Both the position numbers and the translations under genes were made by a program. A stretch of DNA of 64,000 nucleotides. It comes from Limanda limanda. Lineage: Eukaryota > Chordata > Actinopteri > Pleuronectiformes > Pleuronectidae. Of the stretch, positions 26,816 to 39,409 are shown piece after piece (positions within the stretch are counted from its first letter, which is position 1; every line of letters begins with the position of its first letter). The DNA lies in NCBI RefSeq assembly GCF_963576545.1, contig NC_083637.1:16204007-16268006 (forward strand), given 5' to 3'. Under the pieces are notes generated by a model, which worked only from the letters and a program-made list of their open reading frames with translations, was not told the DNA's origin and searched no databases.

Positions 26816-28699
26816 CTCAACTAGCGGCCTTGAGCTTTTGCACCACAGACCTGGCCAAGCAACGCCTTGAAGATGTGCTCCAAGTTTGAACTAAAAAATG
26901 TAACTCCAAGCTGCAAAAACAAGTCTTTGTGAAAAAAATATGAAGCTAAATATTGAGTTGGTAATTTTTAGGTTGGAGATCCAGCAGTTTTCTTTCGCCT
27001 TCCCAAGATACTCAGCTGTATACAGGACAGTTTTCAGTATTGTCTCATAAAAAATGTCATTCCCCCATTTTTTCCCAGATTGCATTGCAGCATATAGGAT
27101 GATACTATACGGCATTAATATTCCGTTTTTCTTCTGCCAAATCTACTGCGATGGGATGTGACAGGATAACATTTGGTATTCAGCCCAGAGATCTGAATTC
27201 AAGGTTTCATAACCCAACCCAACAGTCTGCTGCCTCTGACCTGGGGAGCTGAGACGACTGTCAGTCCAGACGAGCGCTGGGATCCTCTGGGTTGGATTTG
27301 TTCTGATGATGGTGCAATCCCCAGACTGTCATTCTACACCCGGCTCGATGATTGGGTCGGCATGCTGGAATGTGTGAGTGTGTGCGTGTGAACTTGTATG
27401 ACCTTAAATAAAAACGTTGACCCTCATATTTCTGCTGATTCTTCTTCCTTTTTGGTCTTGAACTGTTGCTTTGACTTTTGTTGTATTTTCCCAAAGGTGG
27501 GTCTGACTTTTTGTAATTTTTTATTTTTGAAGTGAGGCTTAAATGAAATGAATGAATTTAATTCATAAACTAAATAAACACATTCTAAATTGCCTTCATT
27601 TTTAACCTTTCTAGTTTCATATTAAGATTCCATATCCACATGAAGATAAACCTGTAGTTTTAAGTTCCAAAACCCATCCGCATAGACGGTATAGTTGTGA
27701 CATCATACAGTTATAGATGTCCTGAAAGTTCTACTCATTACAGACACAGGATTTTTTTTCTCTCCAATATGGGACCTTTTAGAAACCAGACAAGTTAATG
27801 CCAGTGTGGGAGTAATGAAAAAAATATTAAAAACAATAAACACCCATCTGTCCAAAAGCCTAACATAACCAATGCTTCATTTTCACATATACAGATTAAG
27901 CTATTACATTTTAAAGGGGATAAATGGATTCCTCGTTCTTTGAGTGATTAAACTCATACTAGATAATTTATGTATTTTCACACTAACAATACACAAATTC
28001 CAATCCTTTTAATATAGTTTTTGTGTCTTCTGACTGTAAGCGTCTGTAGACTTTAAATAATAAAGATGAGATCTTGGGAACTGGCACAGCACTGAGCTGA
28101 AAAACAAATCTGTTTTATACCTTGAAGCTTTTTTGCTCGAAGCAAAGTACTCCTGCTTTTCATCTTAAACTTTCATCAATAATATTCTACTCTGCAATTG
28201 ACTTCCCCACTCTTCCTCTTCCCCTTCCCAAAGGATTTCTGTTGCTGTAAATTACTGTAATATCAACAGTAACATAAAGTAAAGGTTTATTATAGGGACT
28301 TTGTCATGGGCCGGGACACATGCACTGTATTTTGAGTGGTGAGTGTAAAACTATCAATTTTTTTTGTGTATTCAATTCACAACTTGCTCACACTGAACAT
28401 GAAGACAAACAACCAACATCACTCTTCAATACTGAAAGTGAAAGTGAATTTTTGGATCTGGAGAACATCAACACATTGAGGTATGTACCAGCACTCTGTT
28501 GCATTCTTTAATAATGCAATGAGTTTGACCTCAGGCCTTTTGAGATCAAAACAACAATCTACACCTGCTTCTTTTTTAAACTTTTGTTTTCTTATTCAGC
28601 TCCATTGATTTGTTTTCATTTTTTCTTTTAATGCCTCCCAGACGTCCACAGCCAGTGGCCCGGTGCACATGGCTCAGGTTGTATGTCCATTCCATTGTT
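26816..28699. other. non-coding flank, no gene seen
   Basis: Unremarkable AT-rich sequence between a LINE 3' end and the AGGTCA-bearing repeat. Confidence 0.5.
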
Positions 28700-29215
28700 G
28701 TGAACACAATATCTAGAGAAACCCTTCAGGGAACTTCTTCAACTTTGGTTCGAACATTCAGTTTGACTCAGAAATTATCTGATTACATTTTGGTGGTTCA
28801 AGGTCAGAGATCAAGGTCACCTCATGTTTTTGTAAAAGTGTTCTAAACACCCGAATGAAATGTTATTAATAAGATAAAGTGATTAGAAGTTAGTGTTCAA
28901 AGTCAAAGGTCAAGGTCTCTCTCACCTCGCAAAGCCTTTCTTGCCTTACTAACACGTTATCTTAAGAAAACCTTGAGAGAACCTCTTAAAATTTGGCACA
29001 ATATTCAACTCTGATTTACGGATTAACTGATTATATTTGGGTTGCCAAGCTCACAGGTCAAGGTCATGTGGCCTCGCAAAATCTGTTTTTGGCCTCTTGA
29101 ACATGGTATTGGAAGTCCGCCTTTAGACATTTTTATGAGTTGTCCCATTAGTGATCTCACATGAGTCTGGAAAGATTTTTATGTAGACTGAAACTGCACT
29201 GGTTGGTGGAGGCAT
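28700..29215 (+). repeat. tandem-type teleost repeat, about three monomers with AGGTCA motifs
   Basis: Three diverged units of roughly 100-150 bp each contain AACTTTGG/AAATTTGG, a TTCA(A/G)..TGA.T.A block, ATCTGATTACATTTTGGTGG or an equivalent, and an AGGTCAAGGTCA-like block. They are followed by the family end GAAACTGCACTGGTTGGTGG. This is a familiar dispersed fish repeat. Confidence 0.65.
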
Positions 29216-30612
29216 GCAGCCACAGGGAGACAATTCTAATTCCTTCTTTTACATTACTGATTATAATGTAAAAAAAATTATAATTAAAATACAGTAACTA
29301 TTCGATACTAACTTTTTGTCCTTCAATGTAAAATACACCTCTTTGCAGGCAACTGGTTGCAAGAAGGTCACTGTACATTTCATGGCAGCACCTTCACAGT
29401 GCATTCTTTCCCACAGCTTTGTTGCATTCCAATCAACTATTAATAAACTGGAGCTGGAACATTTACAAATGAAACCTCAACTCAACTGTTGTTACTTTAA
29501 GATCATTCTAAATGTATCTAAAGCTATAGTCCCTCTTGTTAAGTAATCTGAATAATAACGCTATAACGCCGACTCTTGTTTTATCCTGTAAACCGTTTAT
29601 CTATTTCAGAAATAGTATTTTTCTTCTTCTAGTATTATTGTTTTCCAATAAATCAGCCATCGTGGATTGTCCTCGAGAGTCTCTTCTCACTCCACCAGCA
29701 AAGACATCAACTCCTCCGTACTATCCCTCCACCTACAGCCGCGCCATTTGTACAAAGCGATGCTCAATCAAAGGCCGAGATACCCTTGCGGTTCTGAGGG
29801 TTAAGAGGGTGTGAGTGCGTGCCGGTGTCTGTGTGTGTGTGTGCATGAGGATGAGGAGTAATTGAGGCACTTCATCCCTGAGTTTTGATAAGGGGACTAA
29901 TGGTGCATGTGGTTGCTGTGGAAACCTTTGTTTGAACATAACAGTACAAAGATCTCCTTTCCTCCACACAACACACATACATGCCCCCTTCCTCTATGTC
30001 TGGCTCCTTCTCCCTCACTGCCACATGAGAGCGTATTCTTCTTGCACCAGTGATTTGAAAAGAGGCAGCAGATACATAATGAAGAGTCCTTGGACTCCAG
30101 CAAACAGCCAGTGTTTTTAATCCTGTTCCTGCCTGTGAGGGGTTGAATATCTACCGGCTCACTGTGGTCTCAGGGTGGTTGTGTTTCGCTGGATCTCAGG
30201 AGGATGTTGAATAAGAGCAACAACAAAAAAGATGCTGCAGTTCATCAAAATATACACAAATATGGATGTGGGGATGTACACAATGTAACACACACCCATC
30301 TTCCCAGGTGACTGGCATTCATGCTGAGAGCGTGTTGGTAAATTGTTAATATTGTGTGCTGCATCGCTGCTTATACATTTGAATGGTTCTTAAATTACAT
30401 TTTAAATTTAGATGAGCTGTTTCAGTCAGCTGACAAATGCGTTGCCCTGTTCCCTGGGGGGAGGGCTCGGAGCACTTGGTTCCTACAGAGCCAGTTTGGG
30501 AGAAACCAAGTAGCCAATCAAAATGCACAATAGTTCATTTTTCTGAACCACACCAAGGGTGGATTTTGGATAATAAGATACATCTTTTGAGCAGAAAGAG
30601 ATATATGCAGTG
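29216..30612. other. non-coding flank, no gene seen
   Basis: Nothing recognisable. A short GT-rich patch lies near 29830. Confidence 0.5.
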
Positions 30613-30623
30613 TGTGTGCGTGT

Positions 30624-30710
<87 letters not shown>
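30613..30710. repeat. (GT)n microsatellite with rare interruptions
   Basis: GT repeats with single interruptions at TTTG and TATG. It is adjacent to the repeat at 30750. Confidence 0.95.
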
Positions 30711-30712
<2 letters not shown>

Positions 30713-30749
30713 AAGTCATTTCTTTTGGTGGCAGGACCTTTTCTAGTAG

Positions 30750-31200
30750 AAACACTGCCCTTGTAAGGTCTACCAGACCTCATGGGGACCATAGCCCTGT
30801 CCTAATGAGGTATTGGTTAAGATTAGGTTTAAGGTAAGGTTAGGATTATAGGGTAACGCTCTAGGAAATCAAGGTAAGTCATTGAAATGTCCTCTGGAGT
30901 TATGGAGACATGACTTTGTGTATGTGTGTAATATCTTTGTAAGGACCATTTTGAGCCAAGACCCTGTCGAGTGAGGACATTTTGGGAAAGAGAGGACATT
31001 TTGGCCGGTCCTCACTTTCTGGCCCATATTTCAATTGGTTGTTTGAGGGTTAAGGCTTAATTGTAGGGTCAGGGTTAGGTTAAGGTTAGAATATGATTAG
31101 GCATTTAGTTGTGATGGTTTACGTTAGGAGGGGGGTACTGGAAATACATTATTCCAATGAGTGTCCTCACTAGGATAGAAGAACGAGGACGTGTGTGTCT
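30750..31200 (+). repeat. (GT)n-associated dispersed repeat with GGTTAGG and GAGGACATTTTGG motifs
   Basis: The sequence runs from GTAAGGTCTACCAGACCTCA through telomere-like GGTTAGGATTATAGGGT and TAGGGTCAGGGTTAGGTTAA to AGAACGAGGACGTGTGTGTC. It directly follows a long (GT)n tract. Two AGGACATTTTGG copies occur at 30973 and 30994. The same phrases appear next to other (GT)n tracts in the window. Confidence 0.55.
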
Positions 31201-32483
31201 GGGGGGGGGGGGGGGGTTCTGTTTGTGTGTTTGGCATGTGGAAATTAATTAACTGCCTTTCAATCAGGCACATCCATTATAGCAGGTGTTCACGCTAGCA
31301 GAAATTTAATCAGATTTAATATTTGATGACGATTCTACAATTTCTTCTTCAAACTCCAACATTGACACAGCCTCTTCTCACACAGAACACCTAGTGGTTA
31401 TTGTCAACAGTCTACTGTACCAACCCAGCTCACCCACTGACTCTGTAAGTTTCTTGGATTAATGCAAATCATGCCGATACATGCAGGGTGGAGAAATTCC
31501 GCCTGTAAATGTTTGTATCAAGTATTCAACCCACATATTTCACGAGCTCTGCACCCAAACCACTGAGCCAAACATTTTTTCAGTAGTTTTGTGTATGTGC
31601 TCAGTATCCCCACATGCACTGATTAATGCCAGCTAACTATAGCTCAGATAAATCTTCTAAAGCCTGACTGCATGGAGGAATGGAGATTCAAACCACGGTG
31701 CTGCATCTACATACATATGAAATAACTGCACTAATGTGCAGTGTAAATGTTCTTAGGAGCTGCAATAGTTAGAGTAAAAATGTGACCAACTTTGCACTTG
31801 AACCCCTCGGTCCTTACCACACATACTCAACCATTCACAAAATGCTGAAGAGTGATGGAGGCTGTGGGCCAACTAGCAGAGCATCAGCGAAAGAGGGAGA
31901 GACAGACAGAAGACAGGAGTCTCACTATCTCCTTCTCGCAAGGTGTCTCTCTCAGCCACGAAGTACTGTAGCCATAGCAACTGGCATCCAGCATCTCCTG
32001 AAGGGAGCGAGAAAAAAGATCCATGATTCATATCCAAACAACAACAGCCTGAGAATCCAAATATACTGAGGTAAAACTGCCACCCCCAGACAGCCAAGCT
32101 GACAGCTGTGAAGAGGAGGGGCCGAGCAGAAAACAAATAAACAAAGGCAATCACATCCGCCCTCTGCTTCGCTCCATTCGAACCACTTGTGGTCATTTCT
32201 TTTCATCTGTTTGCCTCTTGTGATCTTAGCCATGTTGACTTGTCCCGACAAAATGCCTGACAGTAAGAAGTAATAACTCTGTCAGGCCAGCAGGACGGAA
32301 CAAAGCGAGACTGGCCGCTTTGCCAGTGAGTCAGCTCCTGCGGTTACACACCAATACTTTTTTAAATTCACCAGTTGAGGAGATGGATAGGTTAGGAGGA
32401 TATGATGGAGTTCTGTATCAATCAGGCGTGCACACCGTCCACTCTGAGCAAAACCTGAGTTCCACTTTTAGTTTTTTCCTTTT
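31201..32483. other. non-coding flank, no gene seen
   Basis: It begins with a G-run (31202-31215). The rest shows no gene or repeat that I recognise. Confidence 0.5.
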
Positions 32484-32735
32484 CAATCAATCAATCAATC
32501 AATCAAATTTTATTTGTATAGCCCATATTCACAAATCACAATTCGTCTCATAGGGCTTTAACATGGTGTGACATCCTCTGTCCAAAACCCTCAGGTAGAG
32601 TAAGGAAAAACTACAAAAAAAAACCTGTTAACAGGGTAAAAATACGTAGAAACCGCAGAGAGAGCCACATGTGAGGGATCCCTCTCCCAGAACGGACAGA
32701 AGTGCAATAGATGTCAAGTGTAGGAAATCATCAAG
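32484..32735 (+). repeat. common teleost SINE-like repeat, copy 1
   Basis: It starts with (AATC)n, then TTTTATTTGTATAGCCCATA, TTCACAAATCACAATTCGTC, the AGGGCTTTAA motif, GAGAGCCACATGTGAGGGAT and ATAGATGTCAAG. This is a very common percomorph interspersed repeat, by memory. Related sequence probably continues to about 33360, including the CCACCATCCCGATC-type tail. Confidence 0.7.
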
Positions 32736-33381
32736 TTTAAAGTTTTTTAGCAGCATTGATAGGGTAAACATTTTGAAGGATAACTTCAATACGGTATGTC
32801 AAGCAGTCCTGCTGAAATCAAAGTCCATGGTCAGCAGCCAGCAGGATCATGATCCACCATCCCGATCAGAGGCCACTTTAGTCCACAGTCATTGTCCACT
32901 GCCGCTTATTAGGATCCATAATGGGCTGCTGCCTCGGTCCTGGTCCACCGCCATCCGATGCCAACGCGACAAAGGATCGAAGGATTTTCCCGTTCCAATC
33001 ACATGCAAATGCAACTTGCAACTGCAGCTGTTTCACTCGAATCACAGTTTTCGCAACTTTCTATATTTGCTCCAAGACCGTCAGCCCCCGGAAACAACAG
33101 CCACATTTGCAGCCTCCGGGGGGGGGGGGGGGGGAGCACCACAATCACTGCCAATGAAAACATAATAAGCAAGTCCAGGACTACTTGTGAACCGCGTTTA
33201 GTCGAGCTGCATCATAATAACCAAGATTGGAATCTCTTCATTACCCAAAAGTCCCCCGGTTCTGTCACTCACACGCTGCCACCCGGTCGTCTTTGCCGCC
33301 TTTTGCCGGCTCGAGGAAGCGGCGGCAATCAAGACCCTGCCTGCTGGGCCCACTGTAAGGCAGCTGTGCCTCATTACCAAT

Positions 33382-33548
33382 CAGGGCCGGGTCTAGGCAG
33401 GGGCAAGAGGGGGCCTGGCCCCCTCAAATAAATGTTGTGCCCCCTCAAACTAAATCCCAATTTATAATAATAATAATATAATAAAGCACAATGCCCCCTC
33501 AAGATTTGTGGCTGCCCCCTCATACATGCCTGTCTAGACCCGGCCCTG
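33382..33548. mobile_element. 167-bp hAT-type MITE with 8-bp TSD
   Basis: The left end is CAGGGCCGGGTCTAGGCAGG. The right end is its reverse complement with one mismatch (CCTGTCTAGACCCGGCCCTG). The element is flanked by a perfect 8-bp duplication, TTACCAAT (33374-33381 and 33549-33556), the hAT hallmark. The interior has repeated GCCCCCTCA motifs and an AT-rich middle, with no coding capacity. Confidence 0.9.
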
Positions 33549-33935
33549 TTACCAATCAGAAGGAAAAGGGAGACTGGGCCTCGGGGAGACACCAGTTTGG
33601 ACTGTGGTGCTGTGAGGAGATAAAGTTTGTTGTCTCTGTCCGCTCTCGTTCACACCTGACTTCTGTCACTGCTCCTCTGTTGGAGGAAAAGTCCTCGCCT
33701 CCTGTGTGTCTACCTTTCTCAATTTACTGTCTTTACATGCTCGGCTATGAGCTGTTAGTTCATTTCAATAAACCCAGTTCTAAACCTGCCAGTTTGGTTT
33801 GAGTTGTTTTCCTGGCCTGTGTTAATGCTACTGCAGAGTTATTCCTATTCATTACTGAGTCCTCCTCAAACAGGCCCACAATAGACTGTCACGTTTTATT
33901 TTATGTGTATCTCCAGTGAAGCCTTCGATGAACCG

Positions 33936-34140
33936 GATCAATCAATCAATCAATCAAATTTTATTCGTAGAGCCCATATTCACAAATCACAATTTGATTC
34001 ATTGGGCTTTAAAAAGGAGTGGCATCATCTGTCCTTAACCCTCAAAAAACGTAGAACCTCAGAGACAGCCACATGTGAAGGATCCCTCTCCCTGGACAGA
34101 CAGAGGTGCAATAGATGCCGCGTGAAAACAGTATGGATAA
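33936..34140 (+). repeat. common teleost SINE-like repeat, copy 2
   Basis: It is in the same orientation and has the same order of motifs as copy 1: (AATC)n, TTTTATTCGTAGAGCCCATA, TTCACAAATCACAATTTGAT, GGCTTTAA, CAGCCACATGTGAAGGATCC and GTGCAATAGATGCCG. It lacks about 50 bp present in the middle of copy 1. Confidence 0.7.
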
Positions 34141-34194
34141 AATGATCTGGGGGGGAAAGATATTATTATATAGTGTAGGTTATCCAAGGACGTA

Positions 34195-34440
34195 GATGAA
34201 GACATGTACAACTCTGTCCAGAGACTGCCTGTTAGCACAGCACGCTGCCCGGCCTCCACTGACTGCAAGGCACTATTTTCCATTAATACTGAATGTATCA
34301 CGTGTCCAAATCGCACCAAATTCCACACTGCCCTTGCTTGGGCACTTAACAATAAGCAAGCCAAGTGTGAAGCAGATAAGAACGGTTCTTGAGATATGCA
34401 TTTCAAAGAGAGACAGCCTGAGATTTATGGAATCAATAGA
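34195..34440 (+). repeat. dispersed teleost repeat fragment
   Basis: CGTGTCCAAATCGCACCAAA, TTCCACACTGCCCTTGCTTG and GAACGGTTCTTGAGATATGC form a phrase known from a dispersed fish repeat. It directly follows SINE-like copy 2. Confidence 0.45.
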
Positions 34441-34784
34441 TAGATAACAACAGTGTAATTGTATTTTTCTGTCCTCCATCACATTTGCTGCCCATGAAAG
34501 CTCACAGAACTCTGTCTGTTCTTCTGCAGATATGCCCCACACATCCACACTGTTTCAAACCTACACTTAAAACAAGTCCCAGTCATATTGCTCCATAAGG
34601 TAATGGATTCTCTACGGTGAACATGATACAGGTTCCAATTAGTTTGAACCAAAATATTCTCAATAAAAAATCATATTCAGGTAATTCTCCTCCCACCATG
34701 TTTTAAATGTTAAAATAGAAATTGAATACACTTTTGCCAAACGTTTGTGACTTTTTATTTCATTTGATTCTCTCCTTGTTTATT

Positions 34785-35265
34785 TATTTATTTATATTTA
34801 CATTCAGTCATTTGGCAGAAGCTTTTATCCAAAGTGAGTTACGACCGAGGGACAACACTAAAGCTTCAGTACAGTAGGAGACCTTGTACTAAGTGCTAAA
34901 TCTGCTCAATAAGACAAAGTGCAGGAGATCAGATAGAGGAGCGCTTCAAAAGTGCACAGTAAGTGCTAGTTAGGCATGTTAGGGTGTTAGAGGTGTTAGG
35001 AGGGGAGGTGCTCGCAGAAGAGAAGAGTCTTGGAACGGGGTCTTGAAGAGTGAGGGGGGGGGGCTGCTCTGATGGCATTTGGTGGCTTGTTCCACCATCA
35101 GAGAATCCGAGTGTGAACTGTGAGTGCCTTACGGGAACTGGAATTTGAGTCAGGTGGCCGTGAGTAGGAAGTGGAGGTCGATGATCAGCAGAATGACACG
35201 TTGATCAAAGAAGAGATGTGCTGCAGTGCTCTGGACCACCTGTAGGGGTTTCATTGTAGATACAG
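34785..35265 (+). repeat. common teleost interspersed repeat (ACATTCAGTCATTTGGCAGA type)
   Basis: It opens with a TTTA run and TTTACATTCAGTCATTTGGC, AGAAGCTTTTATCCAAAGTG, then long body sequence through GCAGTGCTCTGGACCACCTG. The opening is one of the best-known fish repeat signatures, usually ATTTAGCAGACGCTTTTATCC. I do not assign it to a class. Confidence 0.65.
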
Positions 35266-35400
35266 TATATAATGTTGCATTCACACCAAAGGCAAACTGC
35301 TTTTTCACATGATGAGATTTCATAACCAGTTAATGCAAAAACGCGAATAGACAATGTGAATGTCGTGATAGCTCCACGCGATAGATGCCCACTTGAAGTA
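35262..35400 (+). repeat. teleost MITE-like fragment
   Basis: TGCATTCACACCAAAGGC, AGTTAATGCAAAAACGCGAA and TAGACAATGTGAATGTCGTG match a hAT-like fish MITE remembered for TGCATTCACACCAGACGC ends. The right end is not clear. Confidence 0.4.
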
Positions 35401-38400
35401 TTTGAACTTGAGAGAAAAATGTATGTGATGCAATTTCAGATTCGGATTTCCTGTGTTGTATATTGCAAAACAACACAACATGGTCAGAGAAGGATACAGC
35501 TGGTATAAATGAACCTCTTATAAATAAAAAAGTTGGACATAGACAGAGCAGTCTTTGTGCTTTGGATGTTTATTTTCCACCTCCATTTTTCTCTCTCTTG
35601 CAATTAACCCACCAAAATGGGAGCGTATCTGAGAGCACTTTTGTATCATTTCATACAGACGATTAAAGCTGAAGGCAAAGCAAGTTCATTTTCAAAGATT
35701 CCGGGAAACGAAAGAGAAAGTATAATGAGGTTAGAAAATGAACAAAACCAGCAGAGGTTATCTCGTCAACAGTGTGAGGTGCTTGTGTGTATTTATCTGC
35801 TCTGCGGGAGAAAATACGTGAATGGAAACAGTTCTTCCCTTTCTTTTGCAAGACAAATAGCTTTTCATAATGATTCTTTTGAGGACATTCTGCCGCTTTA
35901 CGGGTTCATGATAAAACCAGGGCGACTTTTCTGTCCAGTGGGAAATGTCATTACAGATTCAGTGAATGAACTCTATAGACCAGACCCAGCACTTCATTCA
36001 CATAATTTCATAGTGTAGCCAAAATGCCTGAACTCAAAGAACGAAAAAAACCATGATGAGAGTTCTCTATAGTTCTGTGGGGAGAGGACAAACTGGAGGC
36101 CCTAATGTAAGAGTGTGTGGTTTTCCTGGATGTTATAAAAAATAAAAAATCGCGATTATCTTATATTTGAGGACAAAACAATTATGTGTTCAATCAATAC
36201 ATAAATATTCTTAATGATATTTACACTTTTACAGGGTATTGCATTAGGGGTAGTGTTTGTAGTGTTTTCATGTTTGTCAATACTTAGTGTTGCAGAGTCT
36301 AACAGCCTGTTTAGTCCAGTTAAACCTGCAGGAGTTCTGTAATGTGCTCTGCCACCACCAAGGGATATGTTGAACCAGGGAGAAAAACGGTCATGGATTA
36401 AATCCGTCACAGAAGATGAGCTCAGAAGAGCTAAAGTCGAAAAACTATTAAAAGTCAGAGAAAATAATTAGATGTGAGGAATGGGAGTGAGAGTTATCAT
36501 TTCTCTATAGTAACTCAGTCAGCTGACCGGTGGCCACAGTGTCCCTCTGCAGACATTCAACCTAATGAAATTTGGAATAAGCAGCCAAACACTGTTGAAT
36601 TGTCAGACGGCTATAGGAGGATGAAGGAAATGCATATTCCCCCAAGTCAACGCAGCACCTGAGCCCCCCTGCAGAAACACAGGGAAAACCCTGCTACAAC
36701 ACTCATTACACCTCACTAATACATGAAATTAACCAGTATTTGGGTTTTAATGTAACATATGATCTGTAATTTCAGTTCATTACGCAACTGATGATAGAGA
36801 TGTAGTCTCCTGGTTCCATTTGACATCCAGAAGAAATGGAAAAACTGGGTAAAAGACACTATGTTGTTGCTTTTCACTTCTTTGCAATGTGAGGCAGGTT
36901 AGACTTTACTTTGATAATCCAGTGTATTTAGTCAATAACTGATCCTCACACAAGAAGAGAGAATTTTGAAATACGCAATGGTCACAAACTCACAATCTTC
37001 TTCTATTGAAAGTTTACTAAATGCCGATAAATTCCTCCGCCAGCCACTTTCAAATTCATTAGATTTAGCAGATTTTTATTTGGATCTGCACCAAACTGCA
37101 CTGAGTCATAAATGTCAGTCCCCAAAACATGCCAGAGTTTTTCTCAGATAAAACAAATGCTCTTTCACAAAGTTAACAAAAGTAAAAAATAATCCTGGAT
37201 TTGCCCTCTAATCCAGATCCACAGTTTATGAGTTCTTCCCTGATCCATGTTTACAAACCAACCAATGGACATGGCCTGGTTGGAGGTAACAACTCAAACT
37301 ATAATGCATATATCATATATATTTTGAAATACAAAACATTTAATACATAATATTTCATGTTAATTCCCTAAAGTACAGAATTTTGTAATTAATTACGTGA
37401 CTAATACCCTTTAAATTCATAATATACAATCATTTTTCGGTAAGTTACCCATTGCTTTCCATGCAGTTGTGTGTATTTACCTGGCAGCAGCAGCAATGGA
37501 GCACACAAGAACAACAGGTACAGTCGAGTCAGGGGAACAATGTGCGGCTCCATTGTTAACACAAGTTTATGGAGTTTTCGGTTCCACCTTTGCACAGAAT
37601 ATCACAAAGGTCAGAGACTGCACAGTCGAGGTATGAAAACACACAGACGCCCAGTGTGTCTGAGTGTCTCCAGGTTCTACAGTACATCTGTTCATGAGCA
37701 CAGGCTTTCCTCAGCCTTTTCTCCACCACGTAGTGTGAATTCAATGTGATTTGCACATTTGAGGCAAACTAATCAGCTCTTCAGTTTAAAAGCAGTAAAT
37801 GAATATGTTTCAGAGGGAAATTTGAGATGTGCCTGGCCTACTGTACCAGCTCTCCACAAAGCACACCGGGCATATCTGTCACACAATCTAATGACTAGCC
37901 CTCTCCCTCTCCATCCCAGCAATAATCTAAATGTCAGTGTTTTCTGGGCTCCCAATACGTTCCCAAAATAGTATCTCCATCGCTGAGCCTCCGCGCTCTG
38001 AAAAGACGCAGTGAGCGTGACTCAGAGCAGAGGCAGCAGAGACGCCATGCCACCCCAAAGCAAATAAAAAAAAACAGGCCAGTGGATCGACAGCCAGCCC
38101 CTCCCCTGTCACTCTTTTTGCCAACTACGTCTTTTCAGAGTGAATTATTCAGGGCGGTGTGTACCTGTTAAGTGTTTTTCTTCCAATGAGTGCGCTCAAA
38201 GAAAATTAAGGTGAGGAATCAATGAGCAAGTGTGCATATGCTGCAGCACACGGGCTGCCCAAGAGAATGAGCTGGCATCGAAATGCCTGCTCACACACAC
38301 ACACACACATGAGCTTACATCCACACATAGGTCAGCGGAGGAACCCCTGTGCATTTTGATGTGTTTCCAGAGGTCAGGGCGAGAAGAGCCATTCAGCTAA

Positions 38401-38985
38401 TATGATGTGGCTCGGAGAAAGACTATTCAGCTCTCACTCACAGCGGGCTGCTAATCAACGAAGGAATGGTCACATTATGATGGATGAAATTCCCGGACAA
38501 CACAATTAAAATGGTGTAAATTAATATAATAAATTCCAACGACTGGCCAGGAAACCTAGAATGCAAGGTCATGTGTTTCACTCCATTCAAATCCGTCAGC
38601 AGCTAGATTCCAGAATGGCTGGTAAATGTCCCTCATGTGTGTGGTAGTGCCCAACGGTGCAGAAGAAGGAAATGGGATGGAAATCTTCAAATGTCACACC
38701 GTGTATGGATAGGCTGATTTTTCATATTTAATCAAATTCAAACTCCGCTTTAAATGCCAGTGTTGCCTTAATTAACAGAGACCACAATGTAATATCAGTT
38801 TCACAATGGGGGCTGCTTGTTACCGAGCCGTTCATCCACACTCATCGCTGACACAGGATTCCACTGGCGAGTCAGGTCACATTCATCACATAATTTATAG
38901 GAAAAAACATACTGATTAGCTTTAGAGCCAAGTTAATAAATCTGTTAGGTACCTCTGAACGCTCAGGGTCAACATTAACTGGACA
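35401..38985. other. non-coding flank with one degraded repeat
   Basis: Includes a 133-codon open frame at 35617-36018 with no recognisable family, the degraded repeat at 37005-37260 and a short CA tract near 38290. No gene is supported. Confidence 0.5.
37005..37260 (-). repeat. reverse, degraded copy related to the 14735 repeat family
   Basis: GATAAATTCCTCCGCCAGC, GGATCTGCACCAAACTGCAC, TTTGCCCTCTAATCCAGATC and TTCTTCCCTGATCCATGTTT fit the tail of the same dispersed repeat read on the other strand. Divergence is high. Confidence 0.45.
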
Positions 38986-38989
38986 TTAA

Positions 38990-39405
38990 AGGTAGGGTTG
39001 GTAAGTGGTTTCTGTAATAGTTTAGATTTTATTTGTTGAATCCACTTGACTGTGGTCATCAAACATAAAGAAAAAAGCCAGTGTCTGTGGCCTTTACAGA
39101 ACTGTAATAAACACGACCATTCAACCAATTCAGACTGTTTGAAATGATTGGTCCATGGACCCGTGTTTCCTCACTGTGCACAGTCACAAGCTGGAGCGAC
39201 AAACACAGATGAAGCAGAGTCGAAAGCTAAAAGTTAGCGAGCTGGTCGTGGAAAAGTCGGCTTGCAGCAGTTGTCAGGCAGTCCATGTGTTTTGAAGGCG
39301 TAGCTTTGATGAGAGGTTCGATCGGAGGGGGTTGGATGTATCGGTTGCATATTTTCAAAGTGTAGTCTCTTCTTGTTAGAGTTTCCAGGATTACCAACCC
39401 TAGCT
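38990..39405. mobile_element. 416-bp TTAA-flanked MITE (first of an abutting pair)
   Basis: The element starts AGGTAGGGTTGGTAA and ends with the inverted copy TTACCAACCCTAGCT (one mismatch over 15). TTAA lies on both sides (38986-38989 and 39406-39409). TTAA duplication points to piggyBac- or Kolobok-type transposition. There is no coding sequence. Confidence 0.82.
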
Positions 39406-39409
39406 TTAA

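Noticed and set aside
35617..36018. 133-codon plus-strand open frame starting MGAYLRALLYHF
   Set aside because: No recognisable family or motif and a neighbourhood of repeats. Not supported as a gene.
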